The notes beneath the pieces were generated by a model. The model made no database searches. It was not told where the DNA came from and saw only the letters and a program-made list of their open reading frames with translations. A stretch of DNA of 57,700 bases from Desulfurococcales archaeon (GTDB lineage: Archaea > Thermoproteota > Thermoprotei_A > Sulfolobales > Acidilobaceae), in the NCBI GenBank assembly GCA_015521115.1, contig WAOT01000035.1:1-57700 (forward strand), written 5' to 3'. Within the stretch, counting starts at the first letter, position 1, and each line of letters begins with the position of its first letter. This document shows, in pieces, positions 1 to 5,929 of the stretch. A program made the translations under genes and the position numbers.

Positions 1-65
1 GGATGAGGGGCGGGGCCCGGTAGGCCCCTGAGGCCTGCAAAGCCTCGGAGGCCACTGTGGCCTGG

Positions 66-88
66 GGGTGCAACCCCCGGTTGCACCC
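66..88. repeat. Perfect 10-bp inverted repeat, copy 1 of three related sites
   Basis: GGGTGCAACC and its exact reverse complement flank a CCC spacer. The repeat begins two bases after the stop codon of the minus-strand winged-helix gene. It could be a transcribed hairpin ending that message or a protein-binding operator. No T-run follows on the minus strand, so a simple intrinsic terminator is less likely. Related but imperfect sites occur at 1115-1135 and 2611-2630. Confidence 0.7.
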
Positions 89-90
89 TT

Positions 91-348
91 CTACTCCTCG
101 GTGCACTCCTCTAGTGCTCTCTTGACGCCTTCCCTTGTGAGGCCGTATGTCTTCCCTTTCCCTCCCGCCTTGTATATGAGGCCTTGGTGTTGGATCTCTT
201 TGAGGGCTTTCGCTGTTAGCCCTCTCAGTGTTGGGTGTAGTCTCCTCATGATTGCCTCCCTCGGGACTCTGCACTTCGTCGTGGGGCCGCATAGCAGGTA
301 GAGGGCGCATAGGGTTTCTCTCAGGGTTTGGGGGTCGAGTTTCGCCAT
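91..348 (-). CDS. Small winged-helix DNA-binding protein
   Basis: This encodes an 85-aa protein. The sequence reads as three helices followed by a basic wing: a region around REAIMRRLHPTLRGL, then a recognition-helix-like KALKEIQHQGLIYK, then KGKTYGLTREGVKRAL. That pattern fits winged-helix regulators of archaeal viruses and plasmids. I chose the ATG at 348 because GGGGAGAG lies just upstream; an in-frame ATG at 360 is possible. The palindromic TATA box at 380-391 lies at the right distance to drive it. The gene is divergent from the AbrB-like gene at 486. The DNA target is unknown; autoregulation through the inverted repeat at 66-88 is only an inference. Confidence 0.55.
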   Translation of the reverse strand: MAKLDPQTLRETLCALYLLCGPTTKCRVPREAIMRRLHPTLRGLTAKALKEIQHQGLIYKAGGKGKTYGLTREGVKRALEECTEE

Positions 349-379
349 GTCTCTCCCCATGTTTTTGAGTGTTTCTAGA

Positions 380-391
380 CCTTTATAAAGG
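380..391. promoter_or_regulatory. Palindromic TATA box between divergent regulators
   Basis: CCTTTATAAAGG is a perfect 12-bp palindrome resembling a strong crenarchaeal TATA box. It lies about 25-30 bp upstream of the expected minus-strand transcript start for the winged-helix gene. A second AT-rich element, AAATATATAG at about 429-438, is better placed for the plus-strand gene starting at 486. Confidence 0.5.
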
Positions 392-485
392 TTCTGGCAG
401 AATCATAGGGTTTGGTTGGTCTGACAGAAAAATATATAGTTTTCCTCCAAGCCTTATCACCGTGGTAGCGGGCGGGTGCTGTGTT

Positions 486-959
486 ATGGGTAATGAGGGA
501 AGGGTCACCCTGGTTCTCCCTGTTAGGCCTAGTAGGGTTAGGAAGAGGCTGAAGAGCGGGGTCAAAGAGTACGTGACCTACCGCATAACCATACCCCAGG
601 AGGCCGCCCAGGCGCTGGGGCTTGAGGGGGAGGCGGCCCTGATCGTAACCCTGGAGAGGCCCAGGTGGTACCACCTCTTCAACTGGGGTGACCCCGAGAT
701 AGCCGGAGAACTGTGGGAGAGGCTGACAGAGACCCAGAGGAGGAAGGTCTGCCTGAAAGGCCTAGCCCCGAGGGAGCTATGCGGGGGCAGGCAGCCCATA
801 ACAATACTAGCAGACCCCGACAGGCTCCGCGAGCTGGGCCTAGACCCCGAGAAGCCCCTAACACTCGAGGACGTGGTCGAGAGGGTAAGGGAGAGGGTTC
901 GGGAGGAGCTCAGGAGGGAGCTAGGGGCTAAGCCCACCGAGGCGCCCCCCAAGGCCTAG
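486..959 (+). CDS. AbrB/SpoVT-like swapped-hairpin regulator with long C-terminal tail
   Basis: This encodes a 157-aa protein. The N-terminal part (about residues 1-55) has the AbrB-type pattern VKEYVTYRITIPQEAAQALGL, typical of swapped-hairpin DNA-binding proteins and antitoxins. The C-terminal 100 residues are charged; the last 35 or so are a probable Arg/Glu-rich helix (VVERVRERVREELRRELG). I start at the ATG at 486 behind GGCGGGTG; the reading frame extends upstream to 369, but that part crosses the promoter and is unlikely to be translated. No toxin partner is evident beside it. A second AbrB-like gene lies at 1958-2176, so the segment carries two such regulators, as archaeal mobile elements often do. 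Confidence 0.6.
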   Translation: MGNEGRVTLVLPVRPSRVRKRLKSGVKEYVTYRITIPQEAAQALGLEGEAALIVTLERPRWYHLFNWGDPEIAGELWERLTETQRRKVCLKGLAPRELCGGRQPITILADPDRLRELGLDPEKPLTLEDVVERVRERVREELRRELGAKPTEAPPKA

Positions 960-1114
960 AGTAGGGTGGGTGGCGAGAGGGGTTGGTGCTCGACTAGCTA
1001 GGGAGAAGGTGCAGAGGGAGCAAAGGCGCGATCCCCCGCTTGCGTCTCTCCAATAAGTTTCTCCCATACCCTGCTATTGTAACACGATATTGTTGCATTG
1101 TTGTGCGTCCCCGA

Positions 1115-1135
1115 GGGTGCAACCGGGGGGTTGAC
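1115..1135. repeat. Imperfect inverted repeat, copy 2
   Basis: GGGTGCAACC, identical to the left arm of the repeat at 66-88, is followed by a GGGG spacer and a partial right arm GGTTGAC. It lies in the 200-bp gap upstream of the small-ORF cassette, a position suited to an operator. Confidence 0.55.
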
Positions 1136-1161
1136 AAAAGCATGTAACCCCGCCCGAAACA

Positions 1162-1419
1162 TTGTGTAGAGCGGTGCCACGCTTTGCCCAGGAGGAGGAA
1201 GCTCAGGGAGGTGGAGCTCCAGATATGGCTCCAGAGGCTCCCACAGTGGAAGAGGAGGGCCACCAGACAACCCTAGCAGCACTATACCACTTCCTCACCA
1301 GGCTGACACGCAAGGGAGTAGTAGAGAGCTACAAGGTATTCATGAGCAACAAGAGGGCGTGGAGGCTCAAGAAGGAGTGTAAGCTCCTCATAACTCGGGC
1401 TCTGAGGGCTCAAACATGA
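1162..1419 (+). CDS. Small possible winged-helix protein (N-terminus uncertain)
   Basis: The C-terminal 45 residues (LAALYHFLTRLTRKGVVESYKV...RAWRLKKEC) resemble a helix-turn-helix plus wing. The N-terminal 40 residues are low-complexity Glu/Ala/Gly-rich. In another plus frame, 1190-1270 encodes a basic, more protein-like stretch (RRKLREVELQIWLQRLPQW) ending in a stop, so the true N-terminus may come from that frame through a frameshift. The annotated start is TTG. The stop overlaps the next ATG as ATGA, which supports translation of the C-terminal half. The function is not recognised. Confidence 0.35.
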   Translation: MCRAVPRFAQEEEAQGGGAPDMAPEAPTVEEEGHQTTLAALYHFLTRLTRKGVVESYKVFMSNKRAWRLKKECKLLITRALRAQT

Positions 1420-1607
1420 CATGCCCTAGCATCAAGTTCCTAGCTTCAATACTGGGAATGAGCGAGCGCAAGGCCAAGCAGCTGCTAGACAAGACCTGCC
1501 CCCTTGCTCCAGACGGCCACGATAGCCCTACCCTCCCCCGGAGCTCCGGGCAGCGGCGGAGGCATTATGCTCCTGCCAAGCCATGGGCCTCGCGAAGGAT
1601 CTCCTAG
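1416..1607 (+). CDS. Small hypothetical protein with HTH-like N-terminus
   Basis: This 63-aa ORF begins in an ATGA overlap with the preceding ORF. The first 30 residues (FLASILGMSERKAKQLLDKTC) could form a helix-turn-helix. The rest is rich in Pro, Ser and Arg with no clear fold. It overlaps the next ORF by 25 bases in another frame, so the 3' half may not be a meaningful protein sequence. No family is recognised. Confidence 0.3.
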   Translation: MTCPSIKFLASILGMSERKAKQLLDKTCPLAPDGHDSPTLPRSSGQRRRHYAPAKPWASRRIS

Positions 1608-1765
1608 AGAAGGCGGCAGACCTCCTCCAAGCCATAGCCCGAGGAGGAGGGAAAGGGAAGAGAACTAAGAAGAAGACCAGACCCAGGAAGAAGGCTAAAA
1701 CAAAGCACAAAGCCTCCCAGAGGTCAGGCAAGAGGAGGAAGAAGGCGGGGGCAAAGAAGAGGTGA
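1583..1765 (+). CDS. Very basic Lys/Arg-rich small protein
   Basis: This 60-aa protein has a short amphipathic helix (residues 1-20, GLAKDLLEKAADLLQAIA) followed by a tail in which 22 of the last 37 residues are Lys or Arg. Such tails bind nucleic acid without sequence specificity and are seen in small archaeal viral DNA-packaging proteins and nucleoid proteins. It lies seven bases before the membrane-protein ORF in an apparent overlapping operon. The role is inferred from composition alone; no family assignment is possible. Confidence 0.45.
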   Translation: MGLAKDLLEKAADLLQAIARGGGKGKRTKKKTRPRKKAKTKHKASQRSGKRRKKAGAKKR

Positions 1766-1771
1766 TAGACA

Positions 1772-1975
1772 GTGGAGCCCTGGCAGGCCTGGGCGATCCT
1801 AGCGGTGCTCACAGCAATGTACGCCAAGGCCCGCATCCTAGTCCACGATGCGGCGAGAGCCTACGGAGCATACCGGGCAAATGACGAGGAGGAATACTAC
1901 CACTACACGGCCGCCGCCATGGTGGACGCGTTCTTCATACTCCTCCTACTCATCCTCCTACTCAAGATTATCTAG
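1772..1975 (+). CDS. Small two-TM membrane protein
   Basis: This 67-aa protein starts at GTG seven bases after the preceding stop. It has an N-terminal hydrophobic segment (WQAWAILAVLTAMYA), a charged middle (YRANDEEEYYHY), and a strongly hydrophobic C-terminus (AFFILLLLILLLKII). Small membrane proteins next to a basic protein are common in archaeal spindle-shaped virus and plasmid modules. The last 18 bases overlap the convergent AbrB-like gene. No family is recognised. Confidence 0.45.
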   Translation: MEPWQAWAILAVLTAMYAKARILVHDAARAYGAYRANDEEEYYHYTAAAMVDAFFILLLLILLLKII

Positions 1976-2176
1976 AGCCTTAGCCTTTCCTACCCTTATC
2001 TCCCCCTTCTCGGTGTCTAACACCACTTCTAGCCTGTCCCCCTTACTCCAGCCAAGGGCCTCCACATAGTCCTTTGGGAGGGTTATCACGTAGATGAACG
2101 TGGTTCCCTTCTTGGCCGGCTGAGTCCTCAGCTTCACCTCCCTCCGGAGCTCCACCCTAGACCACCCCGAGGACAA
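1958..2176 (-). CDS. AbrB/SpoVT-type DNA-binding protein
   Basis: This small protein of up to 72 aa is almost entirely an AbrB swapped-hairpin domain: KGTTFIYVITLPKDYVEALGWSKGDRLEVVLDTEKGEIRV. TLPKDYVEALGW-KGD-LEV is the family's usual core. The frame starts at TTG 2176; GTG at 2155, inside the frame, is an alternative start. It converges on and overlaps the membrane-protein ORF. It lies 27 bases from the box C/D RNA, which is on the opposite strand. It is probably a transcription regulator or an antitoxin-type protein; no toxin gene adjoins it. Confidence 0.7.
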   Translation of the reverse strand: MSSGWSRVELRREVKLRTQPAKKGTTFIYVITLPKDYVEALGWSKGDRLEVVLDTEKGEIRVGKAKALDNLE

Positions 2177-2203
2177 GTCTAATAGACCAGACTAGTAGAC
2201 CAT

Positions 2204-2273
2204 GGGCGGCGGGGATGATGAACACCGCACGAGCTGACACCTGATGAGTGCCTGACGCGCTGACCCGCCGCCC
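2204..2273 (+). ncRNA. Box C/D guide sRNA
   Basis: All parts of an archaeal C/D sRNA are visible. The terminal stem is ten consecutive pairs (GGGCGGCGGG at 2204-2213 with CCCGCCGCCC at 2264-2273). Box C is ATGATGA (2215-2221), box D' CTGA (2234-2237), box C' CTGATGA (2241-2247, first base off consensus) and box D CTGA (2260-2263). Both guides are 12 nt: ACACCGCACGAG and GTGCCTGACGCG. By the D+5 rule, each would direct 2'-O-methylation of the target U opposite A2229 or A2255. The targets are not identified here. The RNA would assemble with L7Ae, Nop5 and fibrillarin. Its position inside a putative mobile segment is unusual. Confidence 0.85.
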
Positions 2274-2726
2274 CAATCCTACCAATAAGAAAACCAAACA
2301 TAATAAACACATACACCAGCCACTGCCAGCCCCCTCCGCCCCGGAGCTCCTAGAGACTCCAGGAGCTCCACAGGGCGAAGCCCCCGTTAGGAGCTCCAGT
2401 TTAGCCATCTTTAGCCGTTCTAAGTAAGTACAAGAAAGCGTTGATGTAATTGTTAGTTGTGCCGAGTTAAAGTGTTCTTGTATGATGTTTTAACTAGTTT
2501 TACCTGAAAGAGCTCCAGGCTGCATGGGTCTGGGGTTGCCTCAGCGTGGAGCCCTAGGGTAGGCTGGCCAGGTATATGTGTGTATGGTGTCCCTGGTGGG
2601 TGTCGACGGATTCAACCGGGAGGTTGCACTCTCCCAGCCACTATACTCTAATATTATTCATTATTTTTAATATATAAATATATGGGAAATCGATTCATAC
2701 CATAATCAGAGTAAAGAATGAAGGAG
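2274..2726. other. Gene-free region with GGAGCTCC repeats and an AT-rich block
   Basis: I see no convincing gene here. Three exact GGAGCTCC palindromes lie within 55 bp at 2343-2350, 2362-2369 and 2390-2397. Further copies occur at 1213, 1540 (inside the 14-bp palindrome CCCGGAGCTCCGGG) and 2146. A third copy of the GGTTGCA-type inverted repeat lies at 2611-2630. The stretch from about 2640 to 2700 is very AT-rich (ATTATTTTTAATATATAAAT), suitable for a promoter, a DNA-unwinding element or a recombination boundary. Confidence 0.5.
2611..2630. repeat. Imperfect inverted repeat, copy 3
   Basis: TTCAACC, spacer GGGA, then GGTTGCACT. The right arm matches the right arm of copy 1 at 66-88; the left arm is degraded. 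Copy 2 at 1115-1135 instead keeps the left arm intact, so the three sites look like variants of one binding motif, TGCAACC-N3/4-GGTTGCA. Confidence 0.5.
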
Positions 2727-2918
2727 TTATGCTAGATGAAGATAGGCTAGATCACCTTTTATTTCAGCGATTGCGTATCCCTCTTGGGGTTTTGCTTTTG
2801 CAGGCACCCTATACCTTGTTCCGTACTGGGTTTTCCAAGCCTCTCTAGACCCCTCTCCGACTCTATACACAACTAGACCCGGCCTCACCTCTAGGATCTC
2901 ATAGTCGTTCTTTGGCAT
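2727..2918 (-). CDS. Small hypothetical protein
   Basis: This 63-aa protein is probably a compact beta-rich fold: alternating hydrophobic strands (YEILEVRPGLVVYRVGEG, GYAIAEIKGDLAYLHL) flank a basic middle. The ATG is preceded by CCGGAG. It is the last ORF before the tRNA-Gly gene and is followed by the AT-rich block. Its composition is coherent and no better overlapping ORF exists. No family is recognised. Confidence 0.45.
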   Translation of the reverse strand: MPKNDYEILEVRPGLVVYRVGEGSREAWKTQYGTRYRVPAKAKPQEGYAIAEIKGDLAYLHLA

Positions 2919-3060
2919 CTCCGGGCCGAAGGCTACATAGTAGCCGTCATTATGACTTCTGTTAGGCTCATCTTTCTCTCCTGTTCTTCTACAGGGGTGT
3001 GGATGGATTTTTGTGTAGCAGCCACTTTCGGGTTCCTCCGGGTATTACTTTTATATGGTG

Positions 3061-3139
3061 TGGTGCGGCCGCCGGGATTTGAACCCGGGATCGCCGGCTT
3101 GGAAGGCCGGCGTCCTAGTCCAGGCTAGACGACGGCCGC
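3061..3139 (-). tRNA. tRNA-Gly (anticodon UCC), CCA encoded
   Basis: The acceptor stem is GCGGCCG with CGGCCGC, followed by discriminator A (complement of 3064) and an encoded CCA (complement of 3061-3063). The T arm is CCGGG-TTCAAAT-CCCGG. The anticodon stem CCGGC/GCCGG encloses the loop CTTCCAA, giving anticodon UCC. No intron is present. A TATA box (GTTTATAAT on the plus strand, about 3171-3179) lies about 35 bp upstream on the minus strand. The 3' end faces the accessory segment at 1-3060, the usual geometry for an integrase attachment site. Confidence 0.95.
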
Positions 3140-3281
3140 CTCCAGTGAGGATATGGATACCTGTTCTCGGGTTTATAATGGTTTTCAACCTAGGATGTGG
3201 GGGACTGTTGCCTGGGTGAAGGGGAAAAAGGCCCGTTACCGGCCAACCATTTACTTGCTCACTTGCCTCTTTTCACAGGGT

Positions 3282-3710
3282 TTAGGTCATACTTGCTGTT
3301 CCCCTGACAGTACCTGCGCTGGTGTCGACTATGAAGTCGTAAGTGTCTTTTGCACCACACTGAGCGTTGTTAAATGTTACTACAACTTTCACCTTCTCCT
3401 TACCCGGTATGGTTGTGGGGTCTATGTTTGTAGCTGAGACTAGGGAGTCGGTGTCGTCCTTTATCCTGACATTATCGATTGTAACCGTCTTACTAGAGGG
3501 GTTGTCAATATTGAACTCCAGCGTGCAGGTTCCGTTCTTGATGTAGACGAATGCGCTATCGCTTTCAATAACGGGCTTCTTCATTCCTCCGACAGCGCCC
3601 ATCATGTAGCCTATTACGATGATCGCGATTGCTATCCCTGCTACTGCGAGGATTAGGCTCACAATTGGGGTGCCGATCTCTCCTTTCCTAGCCCTAACTC
3701 TCGACCTCAT
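3282..3710 (-). CDS. Type IV pilin-like secreted protein
   Basis: This encodes a 142-aa protein. It starts with a basic, class III signal peptide (RSRVRARKGEIG) followed directly by a long hydrophobic helix (TPIVSLILAVAGIAIAIIVIGYMMG), the hallmark of archaeal pilins and archaellins processed by a PibD/FlaK-type peptidase. The remainder is a beta-strand-rich domain (residues about 55-142) with two cysteines (in GTCTLEF and NAQCGAK) that could form a disulfide. The ATG follows an AGGT ribosome site. It lies 106 bp after the secretion ATPase gene on the same strand, with its own TATA-like element (TTTTATTTAT, about 3755-3765, minus strand), consistent with higher expression of a structural subunit. 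Confidence 0.75.
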   Translation of the reverse strand: MRSRVRARKGEIGTPIVSLILAVAGIAIAIIVIGYMMGAVGGMKKPVIESDSAFVYIKNGTCTLEFNIDNPSSKTVTIDNVRIKDDTDSLVSATNIDPTTIPGKEKVKVVVTFNNAQCGAKDTYDFIVDTSAGTVRGTASMT

Positions 3711-3816
3711 ACCTGTTCACCGGGGGACTAAAGGTGGGACGTCCAAGTTAGGATAAATAAAACATGTCCACCCTAAATAGTTTATAGTGTGTTACCTGTG
3801 ATCAAGTGTCTTAACG

Positions 3817-5694
3817 TCATTTGATTTCTTCTTCACCACTAAGCCCGATCGGCTTTATGTCGAGGATCCTTATCTTCGGCTCACTGGGCGGCACTTCCTC
3901 ATAAGTCTTGGGAGCTTCGACCTCCTGTACAGCCTCCTTCCCAGACTCCAGGCGCTTTTCGACCTCCTCGATGTAAGCGTATGCTTTCTCAGGATCCTCC
4001 TGGAAGAGCCAGAACACTCTAGTTACCTCAGCGTAGTCTAGGAGCGGTGTGCCCTCGTACCTCTCTATGTGCTCCCGTAGTCTCTGTAGGAGTCTTACCC
4101 GCCTGTTATATTCCTCGACGAGCTCGGTTTCACTCCATCCCTTTAAATCCATTATCCTCTTAGCGGTCGTAGTCCATGTTATGTCCGTTACCTGCTCGTG
4201 AGTGTCTGTCGCTAGGTCGTACTTGAATATGGGCGTGATCTCGTCCTTGTCCTTGAGGGGGTCATAGTTGTAGTCGTATATTGCGGTCACCCTCCTGATG
4301 GGCACAGCTACAGTCCTACCGTCTCTTTCGATCTTCTTGAGGAACCTGCCAGTTGTGACAATGACTTTGAGGGCGGTCATAAGGCTCTTCTCCACGTTTA
4401 TTGGGGGGCTCGTGAGCCTAGCAATCATGGCCTGCGGGCTCTCTGCGTGGAAAGTCGTTATACCGCCGTGTCCAGTCGCTATGGCCTGGGCCCACACCTT
4501 ACCTTCCTCGCCCCTCACCTCGCCGACGATCAAGTAGTCAGCGCTCTCTCTTAGTGCGTGCTTGACTAGGTCAAACATGTCTATTGAGCCCCTACCCTCC
4601 AGTGTTAGGCTCTCCCTTGTCTTATGCTGTATCCAGTAGGGGTGGCTGAGCCTAAGCTCCGGCGTGTCCTCGATAGTCACTATAGTGGCGTCTCTGGGTA
4701 TGAAGTTGGCTATCGCGTTCATAACACTCGTCTTACCAGATCCCATGGGGCCTACGATCATTATACCCTGCTTAGCCTCCACTGCTAGCCAGAGCCACGC
4801 TGCCATCTCAGGGGTGAGGGCCTTCTTCTGCATGATCCTCGTTATACTCCAAGCCTTCTCCGGGAACTTCCTGACCACGATGACAGGTCCTCTAGTGGTC
4901 GTCTCCCTGCTATAAGCGACTGTTAGCCTATGCCCCTCGGGCAGCTGGAGGCTCGCTAGGGGCATGTACAGGCTAACACTACTCCCCGTCTTAGCGACAA
5001 ACTTCTCAATATACCTGTTTATGTCGTCATCACTATCGAATACTATGTTCACCTCGAGAGGCCCCAGCTCTCTATGGAGGGCTTTAACGGGAACCCCCAC
5101 CGCAGGAACCTGGAAGTCTTCGATATCTGGGTCTCTCATGAGGGGCTCAAGCACTCCATAGCCGAATAACTCCCTCCTAATTAGGTACTCCACCTCGGGG
5201 CTGACATTGAGCTTTTTTAAGAGCTTGTTGAGCTCCTCCTCATCCTCTAAAGCTTTAGCTATCTCCTCAGACTCTGTGAGGAAGAAGAGCTGTGTCAACG
5301 CCTTCTCGAGTTCTGCCAGTGTTTCCTGGGTTAGTTCGGGGTCTCTTATAATATATCTTTTATCACTAGTTATAATTATTTCGCTGTGGGGAGCGCCCGG
5401 CACCTTATATGGCCCTCTAATGATCTCGGCATCACCTATTTCGAAGGGCTTAGCTGTTATAATGCTAAGGCTAGGGAGCTTGAAAGCTTCAGGCCTCTCC
5501 TTCTTACCTCCAAGGAGCTTGAACTTCCTCTTCTTCTCCTCTTTTGGGGCCTCCTCTGGTTTCTCCTCCTTTACACTCAGCCTAACGCTAACCCTAACCT
5601 CTGCTGGCGCCTCGATTTTAACAATCCTAATACGCTCCCTAACCTCTTCTTCCTCTTTCTTCCTCTTCCCTAAAAGTCTCTTTAACCCCTTCAA
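3817..5694 (-). CDS. Type II/IV secretion-type ATPase (pilus assembly, TadA/GspE/VirB11 family)
   Basis: This encodes 625 aa. An N-terminal charged, disordered region (residues 1-80, Lys/Glu runs) precedes an N-terminal domain and a RecA-like ATPase core. Visible motifs are Walker A GPMGSGKTS (about 312-320), the Asp-box-like TIEDTPEL (about 345), Walker B LIVGEVRGEE (about 388), and the His-box-like ATGHGG. The family powers assembly of archaeal type IV pili, archaella and sugar-binding pili. The start is TTG with GGTG upstream; a TATA-like CTTTAAG lies near 5773-5782. The next gene is a pilin-like protein. The usual TadC-type membrane platform protein is not adjacent, so it must be encoded elsewhere. 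Confidence 0.88.
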   Translation of the reverse strand: MKGLKRLLGKRKKEEEEVRERIRIVKIEAPAEVRVSVRLSVKEEKPEEAPKEEKKRKFKLLGGKKERPEAFKLPSLSIITAKPFEIGDAEIIRGPYKVPGAPHSEIIITSDKRYIIRDPELTQETLAELEKALTQLFFLTESEEIAKALEDEEELNKLLKKLNVSPEVEYLIRRELFGYGVLEPLMRDPDIEDFQVPAVGVPVKALHRELGPLEVNIVFDSDDDINRYIEKFVAKTGSSVSLYMPLASLQLPEGHRLTVAYSRETTTRGPVIVVRKFPEKAWSITRIMQKKALTPEMAAWLWLAVEAKQGIMIVGPMGSGKTSVMNAIANFIPRDATIVTIEDTPELRLSHPYWIQHKTRESLTLEGRGSIDMFDLVKHALRESADYLIVGEVRGEEGKVWAQAIATGHGGITTFHAESPQAMIARLTSPPINVEKSLMTALKVIVTTGRFLKKIERDGRTVAVPIRRVTAIYDYNYDPLKDKDEITPIFKYDLATDTHEQVTDITWTTTAKRIMDLKGWSETELVEEYNRRVRLLQRLREHIERYEGTPLLDYAEVTRVFWLFQEDPEKAYAYIEEVEKRLESGKEAVQEVEAPKTYEEVPPSEPKIRILDIKPIGLSGEEEIK

Positions 5695-5929
5695 CTCTAT
5701 GCACCGCTATACGGAGATACAGGGCTTGAGCGCTCATCCTACACTCAACTGTAATGTACATTATGGGAAAACAGCTCTTAAAGGCTTATTAGCACCTCCT
5801 TCAATGACGGGTAATTAGTTTTAATATATGGATATAGACATTTGTCGAGGCCTCATGATTGAATCCGCATCAATGTATATTATCGTTTACAAACTAGGTA
5901 TAGACAAGGGAAAAGCCCACTAAAGTGGG

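Noticed and set aside
369-485. Upstream extension of the AbrB-like ORF
   Set aside because: This part crosses the TATA elements and lacks AbrB-like sequence; the ATG at 486 has the ribosome site.
2157-2408. Minus-strand ORF of 83 aa
   Set aside because: It runs through the box C/D RNA and the GGAGCTCC repeats, and its composition (Gly, Ser, Ala and Arg runs) is not protein-like.
3153-3437. Plus-strand ORF of 94 aa
   Set aside because: Much of it is antisense to the pilin gene and the rest is tRNA promoter sequence; Cys/Tyr-rich and without a ribosome site.
5207-5818. Plus-strand ORF of 203 aa
   Set aside because: It lies antisense to the pilus ATPase, with Ser/Leu-rich composition typical of a shadow of a Lys/Glu-rich gene.
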